Origin: Alistipes sp.
GTDB taxonomy: Bacteria > Bacteroidota > Bacteroidia > Bacteroidales > Rikenellaceae
Assembly: GCA_017938765.1 (NCBI GenBank)
Contig: JAGBAX010000021.1
Coordinates: 112,294-176,293 of the forward strand
DNA: 64,000 bases
Direction of reading: 5' to 3'
Positions 8,256 through 16,703 of the stretch are shown one piece after another. The first letter of the stretch is position 1. Each line of letters begins with the position of its first letter. The notes below the pieces were generated by a model. It was given only the letters and a program-made list of their open reading frames with translations, did no database searches and was not told the DNA's origin. The translations under genes were made by a program, and so were the position numbers.

Positions 8256-8740
8256 GTTTTGCGTCGTGTGCGAATCTTCATATCCATAATAGCCGCGCGA
8301 GCGCGTGCCTCACGGCGAGCTGCAAGGAACAAGTAGAGGCTTACAGCAAAGCCAATCCACATTGCCACAGAACTGATTGCAATCGGTATCATATCCTCGC
8401 GGTTCTCAACCTCTGTAAGGTAGAGGACTATCGGCAGCACTGTCCACACTGTTCCGTAGAGCGCAGTCTTGACAGATGCGTGGCGCCAACGGGTAACAGG
8501 GCTATAGCGGAAGCAGTCAATAATCGTCGCCACGACATACATCACAACTGCAATTAGAGCAAGCACTCCGCTAACGACTTCATTTGGCACAAAGTAGGCT
8601 GCAAGCAGTAGCACAAAGCATACGCTGGCCATAATCTCGCCCTTTGTGAAACTAAAGTCCATATCCTTCTCAACATCGGCCATTGTCTTACGCTTCAGAC
8701 GACCCAGCGAAAACTTAAATAGGCTAAACCTCATTCTCAT
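8240..8740 (-). CDS. Predicted multi-pass membrane protein of the SPFH/RHH operon
   Basis: 166 residues. A basic N-terminus (about 1-30) precedes roughly four hydrophobic segments, and the tail AAIMDMKIRTRRKT resembles the tail of the protein at 7609-8106. The ATG overlaps the stop of the ribbon-helix-helix gene as ATGA, so the two are translationally coupled. I do not recognise a named family. Within the operon, a membrane partner of the SPFH scaffold is a reasonable but unproven idea. Confidence 0.65.
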   Translation of the reverse strand: MRMRFSLFKFSLGRLKRKTMADVEKDMDFSFTKGEIMASVCFVLLLAAYFVPNEVVSGVLALIAVVMYVVATIIDCFRYSPVTRWRHASVKTALYGTVWTVLPIVLYLTEVENREDMIPIAISSVAMWIGFAVSLYLFLAARREARARAAIMDMKIRTRRKTAIGY

Positions 8741-8937
8741 TGTTGCTCCTCGTTTGATGTTTTACTCTTTTTTGCGCGAGGCTTGCGCCCAGCTTTGCGC
8801 AGAGCCTCGGCAATAATCCACTGCAGCTGACCATTGGTGCTACGAAACTCATCGGCTGCCCACTTCTCAATAGCCTCCATAGTCTCGGCATCAATGCGCA
8901 GTATAAAGCTACGCGTATTATTATCCTTTGCTGCCAT
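8737..8937 (-). CDS. Arc-like ribbon-helix-helix DNA-binding protein
   Basis: 66 residues. After a short N-terminus comes a beta-strand-like segment RSFILRIDAET, then two predicted helices covering METIEKW-type and TNGQLQWIIAEAL segments, which is the ribbon-helix-helix arrangement. The tail is lysine-rich (RKPRAKKSKT). RHH proteins of the Arc/MetJ class bind DNA as dimers on tandem short sites. A fitting tandem palindrome lies at the promoter of this operon (9935-9953), so autoregulation is a direct hypothesis. The gene lies 22 bp downstream of the SPFH gene and overlaps the next gene. Confidence 0.75.
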   Translation of the reverse strand: MAAKDNNTRSFILRIDAETMEAIEKWAADEFRSTNGQLQWIIAEALRKAGRKPRAKKSKTSNEEQQ

Positions 8938-8959
8938 ACGGTAGTTCTTTATGTCAGCA

Positions 8960-9907
8960 CTAATTGTGTAGCGTACCTGTATTTACAACTGGCTGTGCAG
9001 CCTCATCAGCACAAAGGACAACAAGCAGGTTGCTTACCATAGCCGCCTTGCGCTCCTCGTCAAGCTCTACAACATCCTCTGTAGAGAGACGCTCAAGGGC
9101 GATTTTAACCATTGACACAGCGCCCTCAACAATCTTCTCACGAGCGGAGATAATTGCATCTGCCTGCTGACGGCGAAGCATTGCTGCTGCAATCTCTGGT
9201 GCATAGGCAAGGTAGTTGATTCTCGCCTCAATAACCTCAATACCAGCCATTGCCAGTCGCTCATTCAGCTCATCTGTCAATCGGTCGTTAATCTCATCGC
9301 CACCAGAGCGCAGTGTAAGCTCTCCCTCGGCATTTGAGTTCTCGTCATATGCGTACATACCTGCCACCTGACGCAATGCAGAGTCAGACTGTACTGCAAC
9401 GAAGTTCTCAAGGATGTTCATTCGTGTTGTAGACGAAGATACTGTTGCCGTTGCCTCTACTGGTGCATCAATCTCAAAGACAGCCTTATATGCACCATCG
9501 TTCTTGATTTTCCACACAAGGACAAGACCAATAAGGATAGGGTTTCCCGCCTTGTCATTGACCTTTATAGGGTCTACATTGAGGTTACGAGCACGCAGCG
9601 AGAGCTTCTTGGCACTCATAAATGGGTTAATCCACCAGTAACCTGTCTGATAGAAAGTACCGCGATAGTTACCAAAAAAGAGCAGCACTCGCGCCTCGTT
9701 AGGCTCAAGCATCTTGTAGCCACACGCCATAATAATAGCAGCAATAACCGCCACCCATACCCCCGCAAAGAGTAGTCCGTTAAACTCGTCACGGTTTATC
9801 AACTCAACAAAGAGCCATACCGCAACGCCAACCAGTGCAAGGTTAATGGCAAGTGCCAGAAAACCATTCATCTTCCAACCCGAATAGGTGTAATTTCCGT
9901 TTGTCAT
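8960..9907 (-). CDS. SPFH/Band 7 (prohibitin-like) membrane protein
   Basis: 315 residues. Two hydrophobic stretches at about 14-32 and 44-62 anchor the N-terminus. The SPFH domain follows, with [19 protein letters not shown] and [17 protein letters not shown]. Then comes a helical region of alternating charged and alanine-rich sequence ([19 protein letters not shown]) that would oligomerise. SPFH proteins form membrane scaffolds linked to microdomains and to FtsH-type proteolysis. This is the first gene of the operon; a TATCTTTG box and a tandem palindrome lie just upstream. Confidence 0.88.
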   Translation of the reverse strand: MTNGNYTYSGWKMNGFLALAINLALVGVAVWLFVELINRDEFNGLLFAGVWVAVIAAIIMACGYKMLEPNEARVLLFFGNYRGTFYQTGYWWINPFMSAKKLSLRARNLNVDPIKVNDKAGNPILIGLVLVWKIKNDGAYKAVFEIDAPVEATATVSSSTTRMNILENFVAVQSDSALRQVAGMYAYDENSNAEGELTLRSGGDEINDRLTDELNERLAMAGIEVIEARINYLAYAPEIAAAMLRRQQADAIISAREKIVEGAVSMVKIALERLSTEDVVELDEERKAAMVSNLLVVLCADEAAQPVVNTGTLHN

Positions 9908-9934
9908 AACTGTAATGTTTTAAGGTTTGTAAAC

Positions 9935-9953
9935 TGATATCATTTTGATATCA
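9935..9953. promoter_or_regulatory. Tandem palindromic operator, two TGATATCA boxes
   Basis: TGATATCA at 9935-9942 and again at 9946-9953, separated by TTT. Each box is an 8-bp palindrome and the centres are 11 bp apart, about one helical turn. The MetJ repressor of the RHH family binds tandem 8-bp palindromic boxes in a comparable way. The boxes directly follow the -7 box, so a bound protein would cover the transcription start. Confidence 0.65.
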
Positions 9954-9961
9954 CAAAGATA
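9954..9961 (-). promoter_or_regulatory. SPFH operon promoter -7 box
   Basis: Reads TATCTTTG on the minus strand, a full match to TAnnTTTG, 46 bp before the SPFH ATG at 9907. It abuts the tandem TGATATCA boxes. Confidence 0.75.
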
Positions 9962-10058
9962 CGACAAACAAAATGAATTTTGCAAATATTTTTGCAGTTT
10001 TTTTGTAAAAAAACAACACTTTCTCGCTTATTTTGCTCTATACCTATATTTATAGAGA

Positions 10059-10090
10059 GACCGACTGACCAAATATTTGGTCAGTCGGTC
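10059..10090. terminator. Perfect 32-bp palindrome, probable hairpin terminator of the gene at 10118
   Basis: Positions 10059-10090 equal their own reverse complement (GACCGACTGACCAAAT and its mirror). As RNA it would form a strong stem with a minimal loop. It lies 27 bp past the stop of the leftward gene at 10118-10495. The following bases on that strand are pyrimidine-rich (TCTCTCTATAA), not a clear U-tract, so termination is plausible but not certain. A protein-binding palindrome is the alternative. Confidence 0.5.
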
Positions 10091-10117
10091 ATTGCTTATC
10101 AGAAGGTAAGTCGCAGG

Positions 10118-10495
10118 CTACTTCTCCTCTTTTTTATTGTAACCCAGATGCGCTCCGAGGATAATCATCGCCACGAGCATTGCCCAGAAAATCAAATCTC
10201 CATCCTCAGCATAGTAGTAACCGAACATCGCCAGAAACAGCTGATATAAAAGATATGTCGCAGGGCACAATACAGCCCCTATAACTGCACCTAACACTGT
10301 TTTATGAGGTAAGTGTCTGGCAATAACAAACCCCACTGCAGCAGCACCGATAGCAACAAACAAGTCGAGTTCATACTCAAACAGAATAGCCAGTGCTGTA
10401 AGCACAACTGCAACAATTATACTTGTTATGCCGCCATAAATAATTGCGTTTTGATACTGAGGTTGCTCTGGTGCTGGGCTATTGTTCTTTGTCAT
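10118..10495 (-). CDS. Small membrane protein of unknown function
   Basis: 125 residues with four hydrophobic segments at roughly 19-40, 44-60, 66-90 and 101-118. The N-terminus is soluble and proline- and asparagine-rich, and the tail is charged (NKKEEK). No family is recognised. It stands alone between the phosphofructokinase gene and the SPFH operon, with a long palindrome just after its stop. Confidence 0.6.
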   Translation of the reverse strand: MTKNNSPAPEQPQYQNAIIYGGITSIIVAVVLTALAILFEYELDLFVAIGAAAVGFVIARHLPHKTVLGAVIGAVLCPATYLLYQLFLAMFGYYYAEDGDLIFWAMLVAMIILGAHLGYNKKEEK

Positions 10496-10594
10496 AGCTA
10501 TGATATTCTGTTAAAACAAAAGGTACTCAGTTGCAAGAGCCAAGTCCGACAACTGAATACCTTAAATAATAAAATATTAATTCTCTACATCAGA

Positions 10595-11824
10595 CTACCA
10601 CTCAAGAATCTTCTTAAAGTCGTAAGCCTCTGGGTTAGCTACATACTGCTTTGCAGCCTCGTAGTCCTCAGGGGTGATGTAGTGCATCATATTGTTGATA
10701 ATCTGCTGAATCTTATCAGAGTTGATATCTACCAAGCGTGGTGGAATCTTGCCTGCCTCGTTCTGAAGGTCCTTCAGGTAGAGAGGTGACACATAGCCAT
10801 CCTGGCTGATATATACCATACAGCCAGTCTTACCCTCGCTAAAGAGCTTGTAGACACCCATACCGAGCTGTGAGCAGTATACAAGGTCGTATGCGATAGG
10901 GGTCTGGCAGCGTACCTCGTAGCCAATCTCTACTGGGCGAGACTTAACCTTAAGGCCGAGCTCTACGAGCTTCTTCTCAAGCATCTCATTGAAGATGTGA
11001 GCCTTTGATACCTTACCGAGCTCTGGGTGACCGTGATCGTCATAAGAGAAGTGTACGCCAGACTTTGCAATCTCCTCGTCAGAGAGGCTGTGGAACACAC
11101 CCTCAGAAATCATTGCAACACCATACTCAATACCCATCAGCTTGCGCTTGATAATTGATGATACAACGAGGTTTACAATCTTCTCAACAGTGATTGTAGT
11201 CTTGTTGAACATCTCTGGGATAACAATCATTGGGTAGTGGCAAGCCGAACCGATACCGAATGCGAGGTGACCAGCGCTACGACCCATAGCAGCAACGACA
11301 AACCAGTTTGCAGATGTGCGAGCATCGTTATAGACTGCGCGACCGATAACAGTACCACCCTCCTTTGCGCTCTGGTAGCCGAAAGTAGGCGAGCCAGCAG
11401 GCAGTGGCAGGTCGTTGTCAATAGTCTTTGGAACGTGGATGTTTGAGATTGGGTACTGCTTAGCCTCAAGGAACTTAGCGATGCGGTTTGCAGTAGATGC
11501 AGTGTCATCACCACCAACTGTTACGAGCAACTTGATGTTGTTCTCAGTAAAGAAGCTGAGGTTAAAGTTGTTCTCAAAGTCTGAATCCTTTGGCTTGAAG
11601 CGGCTCATAGTAAGGTAAGAGCCACCCTGATTGAAGATATAGTCAGCCTTGAAGAAATCAAGGTCCTCATAACGTGGAGTTGGGTTGAACAGGCCTGAGT
11701 AGCCATAGTGTAGACCAATAACGCGATAACCCTTGGCAAGGAAAGTCTTTGCCACGCTACCTACAACAGTGTTCATACCTGGTGCTGGACCACCACCTGT
11801 GAGAATTGCAATTGCTTGTTTCAT
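10595..11824 (-). CDS. pfp: 6-phosphofructokinase, probably diphosphate-dependent
   Basis: 409 residues. The enzyme phosphorylates fructose 6-phosphate to fructose 1,6-bisphosphate in glycolysis. The phosphoryl-donor site reads GGDD at 104-107; a second Asp here, where ATP enzymes have Gly, is the classical mark of pyrophosphate-dependent enzymes. PKTIDND at 132-138 is the substrate loop and MGRSAGHLA follows. PPi use is reversible and saves ATP, which suits an anaerobe; a family I pyrophosphatase is encoded at 62077. Donor specificity is inferred from these residues alone. Confidence 0.9.
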   Translation of the reverse strand: MKQAIAILTGGGPAPGMNTVVGSVAKTFLAKGYRVIGLHYGYSGLFNPTPRYEDLDFFKADYIFNQGGSYLTMSRFKPKDSDFENNFNLSFFTENNIKLLVTVGGDDTASTANRIAKFLEAKQYPISNIHVPKTIDNDLPLPAGSPTFGYQSAKEGGTVIGRAVYNDARTSANWFVVAAMGRSAGHLAFGIGSACHYPMIVIPEMFNKTTITVEKIVNLVVSSIIKRKLMGIEYGVAMISEGVFHSLSDEEIAKSGVHFSYDDHGHPELGKVSKAHIFNEMLEKKLVELGLKVKSRPVEIGYEVRCQTPIAYDLVYCSQLGMGVYKLFSEGKTGCMVYISQDGYVSPLYLKDLQNEAGKIPPRLVDINSDKIQQIINNMMHYITPEDYEAAKQYVANPEAYDFKKILEW

Positions 11825-11867
11825 AGTGTTTTTATTATTTAAATGATAAAGTACTCAAAAAACCGTT

Positions 11868-11875
11868 CAAAGATA
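11868..11875 (-). promoter_or_regulatory. Phosphofructokinase promoter -7 box
   Basis: TATCTTTG on the minus strand, 43 bp before the ATG at 11824. The leader has no evident Shine-Dalgarno sequence, as is usual in this phylum. Confidence 0.7.
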
Positions 11876-11904
11876 ACACTTTTTTTGATTGGTTGTAGCA
11901 TAAA

Positions 11905-12387
11905 TTAGCCGAAAAATTGTATTTGATAGCTATCAGCATAGAGATTTACCATCCGAAGGCACTTTTTCATAGCCCTGCGCACTGTATAACCCGTGCCAGT
12001 GCGCACATTGCCTGAGTAGTAGCAGATAATAGCATCGGCATTATCTACAAGGTAGTCGTTGCGCAGACGGTATATATTAACATTGTATGACTGACTTATC
12101 GTCACCACCCCGTCTGCCGCCTCAACAATCCTCCTATAACGCTCCGCCCACTCGGCATTAGGCATTGCCATATCGTGTCCCTCAAAGGGGATTACTGAGA
12201 GTAACCGTAACTGCGGATAGTCGGTCTTAAGCGAGAGGACAACCTCCGCAGCTGCTATATCAAACCCCTCAGCCATACCACAGAGAAAAGTGGTATAACC
12301 CTCACTGATAAACTGTTCAACAACTTTGCGTAGTTGTTCGTTCTTTACCTCTGGGTAGTTTCTATGTCCTGTAAAAGCCACTTTCAT
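11905..12387 (-). CDS. SLOG-family protein (YspA/YpsA, DUF1273-like)
   Basis: 160 residues. The start FTGHRNYP carries the GHR motif of the DUF1273 group. FLCGMAEGFDIAAAE is the second nucleotide-binding-type loop of the Rossmann-like SLOG fold, and near the end come NADAIICYY and a GTGYTVRRA loop. SLOG proteins are predicted to bind nucleotide-derived ligands; the role of this subgroup is unknown. The ATG begins only 5 nt after a TATCTTTG box, so the mRNA is probably leaderless. Confidence 0.8.
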   Translation of the reverse strand: MKVAFTGHRNYPEVKNEQLRKVVEQFISEGYTTFLCGMAEGFDIAAAEVVLSLKTDYPQLRLLSVIPFEGHDMAMPNAEWAERYRRIVEAADGVVTISQSYNVNIYRLRNDYLVDNADAIICYYSGNVRTGTGYTVRRAMKKCLRMVNLYADSYQIQFFG

Positions 12388-12392
12388 AGGTG

Positions 12393-12400
12393 CAAAGATA
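12393..12400 (-). promoter_or_regulatory. -7 box of the SLOG gene
   Basis: TATCTTTG on the minus strand; only CACCT separates it from the ATG at 12387. It is paired with the rightward box at 12433, giving a compact divergent promoter. Confidence 0.75.
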
Positions 12401-12432
12401 ACAAAATGTAGCGAAAGTATACAAAATTTTGC

Positions 12433-12440
12433 TACCTTTG
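12433..12440 (+). promoter_or_regulatory. -7 box of the GH109-like gene
   Basis: TACCTTTG followed by TAGT and then ATG at 12445. With a start site 5-8 nt after the box, transcription would begin at or within the start codon region, implying a leaderless mRNA. Confidence 0.75.
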
Positions 12441-12444
12441 TAGT

Positions 12445-13833
12445 ATGAAACAGATTTTTACACTACTAACGCTATGCTGTCTGCTCTTTACTGGTTGCAA
12501 CAGCTCTGAGAAGTACCGCATCGTTGACGGTACTATAGTCTACAACACCCCCGCTCGTCCAGCAGGTCAGAGCGATATGATAGCCTTTGCTGCCGAGCCT
12601 ATAGATACTGTCCGAGTAGGATTTATCGGCCTTGGTATGCGTGGTCCGGGTGCTGTAAGGCGTTGGAGTCAGATTGAGGGAACAAAGATTGTTGCCCTAT
12701 GCGACATTAACCAGCAGGGCATTGACAAATCGCAGAACTACCTTACGGCAGCAGGCCGAGAGAGGGCGGCTGAGTATCTTGGCGAGAGTGCGTGGCGAGA
12801 GCTCTGTGAGCGCACCGACATAGACCTTGTCTACATTATGACCGACTGGAAAAACCACGCTCCGATGGCTCTCTATGCTATGGAGTGCGGCAAGCACGTG
12901 GCTATAGAGGTCCCTGCAGCGATGACTATGGATGAGATTTGGGCGCTCATTGACACCTCCGAGCGCACCCGCAAGCACTGCATACAGCTTGAGAACTGCG
13001 TCTACGACCGCTTTGAGATTACCTGCCTCAATATGGCACAGCAGGGACTCTTTGGCGAGATTCTGCACACCGAGGGGGCATATGTTCACTGCCTTGATGA
13101 GTTCTGGAGTAAGTACTACAACAACTGGCGATTAGACTACAACCTCCACAATCGTGGCGATGTCTACCCTACTCACGGCATCGGCCCTATCTGTCAGGTG
13201 CTGAATATCCACCGAGGCGATAGATTGAAGAGACTTGTGGCTATGGATACCAAGTCCGTCTTGGGCGCTGAGTACTGGAAAAAGGTCAAGGGTGAGCAGT
13301 GCACAGCCTTTGCTAATGGCGACCAGACCACAACCCTTATCCGCACCGAGAATGGCAAGGTCATCCAGCTCCACCACAATGTGATGACCCCACGCCCATA
13401 CTCGCGCGACTATACCCTTGTCGGCACTACGGGCTACGCAGCAAAGTACCCCGTGCAGTCAATCCTGCTTGGAAACAATACCGTCGGCGAGGTTGATATT
13501 GAGAATCTGAACAGCCACCGATGCGTAAGCGACGATGTTCGCAAAGAGTTGATGGAGAGATACAAGCACCCCGTAACTGCCCATACAGAAGTTATGGCAG
13601 CCAAGGTCGGCGGACACGGAGGTATGGACTACACGATGGACTACCGCCTTGTCTACTGCCTGAGAAACGGTCTTCCACTTGATATGGATGTCTACGACCT
13701 TGCCGAGTGGTGCTGCCCTATTGAGCTGAGCGCAGTATCTATCAAGCATAACTCAGCACCTGTTGCTATTCCTGACTTCACTCGTGGCGGTTGGCAGAAA
13801 CTCTCAGGCTATAAGCACTACTGGGAAAGATAA
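12445..13833 (+). CDS. Gfo/Idh/MocA-family lipoprotein, glycoside hydrolase family 109-like
   Basis: 462 residues. A lipoprotein signal ends at Cys18 (lipobox FTGC). The Rossmann fold begins with VGFIGLGMRGPG (NAD+ loop), and the EVPAAMTMDE segment matches the EKP-type motif of the family. Later come NWRLDYNLHNRGDVYPTHGIGP and GGHGGMDYTMDYR. This combination is typical of Bacteroidetes GH109 alpha-N-acetylgalactosaminidases, which cleave with a tightly bound NAD+. Substrate is inferred from the family. Its tail is followed by tandem repeats and a shared terminator. Confidence 0.85.
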   Translation: MKQIFTLLTLCCLLFTGCNSSEKYRIVDGTIVYNTPARPAGQSDMIAFAAEPIDTVRVGFIGLGMRGPGAVRRWSQIEGTKIVALCDINQQGIDKSQNYLTAAGRERAAEYLGESAWRELCERTDIDLVYIMTDWKNHAPMALYAMECGKHVAIEVPAAMTMDEIWALIDTSERTRKHCIQLENCVYDRFEITCLNMAQQGLFGEILHTEGAYVHCLDEFWSKYYNNWRLDYNLHNRGDVYPTHGIGPICQVLNIHRGDRLKRLVAMDTKSVLGAEYWKKVKGEQCTAFANGDQTTTLIRTENGKVIQLHHNVMTPRPYSRDYTLVGTTGYAAKYPVQSILLGNNTVGEVDIENLNSHRCVSDDVRKELMERYKHPVTAHTEVMAAKVGGHGGMDYTMDYRLVYCLRNGLPLDMDVYDLAEWCCPIELSAVSIKHNSAPVAIPDFTRGGWQKLSGYKHYWER

Positions 13834-13834
13834 C

Positions 13835-13858
13835 AGAGTACAGAGTACAGAGTACAGA
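13835..13858. repeat. Heptamer tandem repeat AGAGTAC, three units plus partial
   Basis: AGAGTAC repeats three times and is followed by AGAGA. It begins right after the stop of the GH109-like gene. The same unit forms a longer array at 61760-61814. Confidence 0.8.
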
Positions 13859-13889
13859 GAGCAAAGATAGATTGTTCCTTAAACACCCT

Positions 13890-13924
13890 AATAGCCAATG
13901 GCTAATGGCTAACGGCTAATAGCA
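13890..13924. repeat. Heptamer tandem repeat AAYRGCY, five units
   Basis: Units AATAGCC, AATGGCT, AATGGCT, AACGGCT, AATAGCA, ending at the terminator A-tract. With the AGAGTAC array it fills most of the gap between the convergent genes. Confidence 0.8.
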
Positions 13925-13952
13925 AAAAAAGAGTCCCGAAGGACTCTTTTTT
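13924..13952. terminator. Bidirectional intrinsic terminator
   Basis: GAGTCC-CGAA-GGACTC stem-loop flanked by an A-tract and a T-tract. It lies between convergent genes ending at 13833 and 13951, so it can serve both strands. The T-tract overlaps the stop codon of the leftward gene. Confidence 0.85.
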
Positions 13953-16080
13953 ACTTCAGATACTTATCAAGCCAGCTGAAGAACTCGCGGTTCCAGACCA
14001 TTGAGTTTTGCGGTTTGAAGACCTGATGTGCCTCGTTCTCAAACTCCACAAGTCGGGCGTCAAGGCCTCGCATCTTTGCCGCTGTAAAGGCCTGCAGGGA
14101 TTGAGTATAAGGGATACGGAAGTCGTACTCGCCCGTAAAGATAAGGATTGGCGTATCCCACTTATCCACAGACTTATGAGGCGAGTTAGCGTACGAGCGC
14201 ATAGCTGTTTTATTTGTCTTATCCCAGTATGAGCCACCATAGTCGTTATTTACGAAGAATAGCTCCTCTGTCTCGCCATACATAGAGTCAAAGTTGAAGA
14301 TTCCGCAGTGGGCGATAAAGGCCTTAAATCGCTTCTGGTGGTGTCCTGCGAGGTAGAATACAGAGTAACCGCCATATGAAGCACCCACGCAACCGAGTCT
14401 ATCCTTATCGCACCAACTCTCACGAGCCACATCGTCTATAGCCGAGAGGTAGTCGCGGATATTCTGACCAGAGTAGTCGCCTGAAATCTGGTCAAGCCAC
14501 TGCTGACCGAAAGAAGGCAAACCACGACGGTTTGGAGCCACAACGACATATCCCTGCGCAGCCATGAGCTGGAAGTTCCAGCGGTAGCTCCAGAATTGAG
14601 AGACAACGCTCTGTGGGCCACCCTGACAGTAGAGCAATGTAGGGTACTTCTTCGCTGGGTCAAAGTCTGGCGGAAGAATTACCCAGACGAGCATCTTCTT
14701 GTTGTCTGTCGTTGTCACCCAACGCTTCTCTACACGACCCATAGTAATATTGTCGTAGATGTGCTTATTTACCGCCGAGAGCTGCGTCATAGAGCCATTT
14801 GACAGGTCTACACCGAAAATCTCAGTAGCCATAGAAATGCTCTGCATAGTTGCCACGCACTTATCTGCACCCAGAGTAAAGGATGTAATATCGTGGTCGC
14901 CAGATGTTACAACCTCAACATCGTTACCAGCAGTAGTCACACGACAAATCTGATGCGTAGCCTCTATAGGGGCAATAAAGTATAGCGTGCTGTTATCTGC
15001 CCACACGACATTATTTGCGTGGTAGTCAAAGTTGGCTGTCAGCTCTGACATCTCACCGCTTACAGTGTCATAAACAAAGAGTCTCTCCTTGTCCGCCTCA
15101 TTACCCGCACGGCGCTGACTGCGGAAGGCAATCTTACTGCCATCTGGACTCCACACTGGGTACTTGTCGTAACCCACAAATGCCTCACAAGTAGCCTTTC
15201 CATTGAGTTTAAGACGCTCAGCAGCCTGCTTGCAGATGTTTACTGTCGTATCTGTTGCGATGTCGTAAACATAGATATCCGAGTCTGTAGAAACGGCATA
15301 AGCCTTGCCAGTCAGAGGCTTGCAGGTGTATGCAATCTTGCCTCCGTCAGGACTCCAAGCAATCTCTGCCCCGTCAAAGTATGGTGCAAGCGGAGTATCC
15401 CAAGCCGCCTCCGCGCCAGTAATATCGCGAGCCTCGCCAATAACATTACCCTTGAGTGGTGCTACGAAGATATGGCGGTACTCGCCCTCATCCCAGTAGT
15501 CCCAGTGGCGTACCATAAGGTCGTCATAGATTCGCGCCTTTGACTTATCCATATCCTTATGCACATCTGCCGAGCGAATATCCTTGACATGCACACCCTT
15601 AATGTAGTGCAGAGCCGTGCAGTCGACATTCACCCCAAAACCTTCAACACCACCCTCTACATCTGTTATCTGCACAGGGTTTTGTCCATCGCTATCCATA
15701 GCCCACACCTGCATATTTCCGCTGCGATTTGAGAGGAACCACACTCTACCATCTCCACCCCAAACGGCAGAGTTGTTGTTTGACGAGGTATCTGTAAGTT
15801 CTACTGTCTCGCCCGTATCAGTACTAAGCGTGTATATACGACTCACGCCACGATTCTCTGCCATAGAGTAGTCCGTTACGGTATAAAGCACCGTTGTGCC
15901 ATCCGCACTAACCTCTGCGCTACCTATGCGGCGCATCTTCCACATAACCTCTGGAGTCAATCTTGCCGCAGAGACCTCCGCCTCAGTAAGAGCGTTGTCA
16001 ATAGTTAGCGGCTTTGCAGGCTCTGAACAACTTGTCAGGCCAAGAGCCAATGTTGCCATAATAAGAAAACTTTTTTTCAT
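13951..16080 (-). CDS. S9-family serine peptidase lipoprotein (DPP5/acylaminoacyl-peptidase-like)
   Basis: 709 residues. A lipoprotein signal ends at a Cys in LTSCSE near residue 18. Residues to about 430 form a beta-propeller with repeated WSPDG-type motifs. The alpha/beta-hydrolase domain follows: the nucleophile Ser is in GASYGGYS, the Asp in GEYDFRIP, and the His in ENEAHQVF close to the C-terminus. It should release dipeptides or N-blocked residues from peptides in the periplasm, in line with amino-acid fermentation. It is divergent from the Nudix gene, only 26 bp away. Confidence 0.92.
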   Translation of the reverse strand: MKKSFLIMATLALGLTSCSEPAKPLTIDNALTEAEVSAARLTPEVMWKMRRIGSAEVSADGTTVLYTVTDYSMAENRGVSRIYTLSTDTGETVELTDTSSNNNSAVWGGDGRVWFLSNRSGNMQVWAMDSDGQNPVQITDVEGGVEGFGVNVDCTALHYIKGVHVKDIRSADVHKDMDKSKARIYDDLMVRHWDYWDEGEYRHIFVAPLKGNVIGEARDITGAEAAWDTPLAPYFDGAEIAWSPDGGKIAYTCKPLTGKAYAVSTDSDIYVYDIATDTTVNICKQAAERLKLNGKATCEAFVGYDKYPVWSPDGSKIAFRSQRRAGNEADKERLFVYDTVSGEMSELTANFDYHANNVVWADNSTLYFIAPIEATHQICRVTTAGNDVEVVTSGDHDITSFTLGADKCVATMQSISMATEIFGVDLSNGSMTQLSAVNKHIYDNITMGRVEKRWVTTTDNKKMLVWVILPPDFDPAKKYPTLLYCQGGPQSVVSQFWSYRWNFQLMAAQGYVVVAPNRRGLPSFGQQWLDQISGDYSGQNIRDYLSAIDDVARESWCDKDRLGCVGASYGGYSVFYLAGHHQKRFKAFIAHCGIFNFDSMYGETEELFFVNNDYGGSYWDKTNKTAMRSYANSPHKSVDKWDTPILIFTGEYDFRIPYTQSLQAFTAAKMRGLDARLVEFENEAHQVFKPQNSMVWNREFFSWLDKYLK

Positions 16081-16094
16081 ATCGATATTTTTAC

Positions 16095-16102
16095 TAAATT
16101 TG
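16095..16102 (+). promoter_or_regulatory. -7 box of the Nudix gene
   Basis: TAAATTTG followed by CAGT and then ATG at 16107. The four-base spacing implies a leaderless mRNA. Confidence 0.65.
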
Positions 16103-16106
16103 CAGT

Positions 16107-16703
16107 ATGATTACCATCTACTTCACTGATAACAGCCTGACCTTTGCGCCAGAGGATTATACTCCCAAGGCTGGCGAGACACTGCTCACAGAGAGCGAGG
16201 TAACGAGTGCGAATTTAGACAATTTATTTGATTTTTGCAACAGCATTGTCGTTCTCTCGGCCGATTGGGATGCTGCTTTCCGCCGTTTTGCCTCTCGCTT
16301 CGTGGCTGTTGAGGCGGCGGGTGGCATTGTTGAGAACGAATTGGGCGAGATGCTTCTTATCTACCGTCGTGAGCGATGGGACCTTCCCAAGGGGCATATA
16401 GATGCGGGCGAGGATGCACTGTCGGCTGCCATTCGTGAGATAGCCGAGGAGACAGGCGTTGTTGGTCTTAATTTTGTAGCACAAATAGGCAATACTCTGC
16501 ACGCCTATAACGTTTATGGTAAGTGGGAGCTGAAGCTAACACACTGGTTTGCCTTTAGCTGTCACAGTTCATCTACCACGCCCCAAACCGATGAGGATAT
16601 TGTCCTTGCCGTATGGGCCGATAGAGAGAAGAGAATAGAGTGTATGACAAATAGTTATCCCACTATAAGAGAGATAGTTTATGAATACGAACACAGACGC
16701 TAA
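16107..16703 (+). CDS. Nudix hydrolase
   Basis: 198 residues. The Nudix box runs from residue 96 to 117: GHIDAGE, then REIAEETG, fitting GX5EX7REUXEEXGU with all catalytic glutamates present. About 70 residues precede the domain and show no known motif. Family members hydrolyse nucleoside diphosphate derivatives; the substrate is unknown. It overlaps porX by 23 bp in another frame, so the two are coupled, which could make it an accessory of that regulator. Confidence 0.88.
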   Translation: MITIYFTDNSLTFAPEDYTPKAGETLLTESEVTSANLDNLFDFCNSIVVLSADWDAAFRRFASRFVAVEAAGGIVENELGEMLLIYRRERWDLPKGHIDAGEDALSAAIREIAEETGVVGLNFVAQIGNTLHAYNVYGKWELKLTHWFAFSCHSSSTTPQTDEDIVLAVWADREKRIECMTNSYPTIREIVYEYEHRR

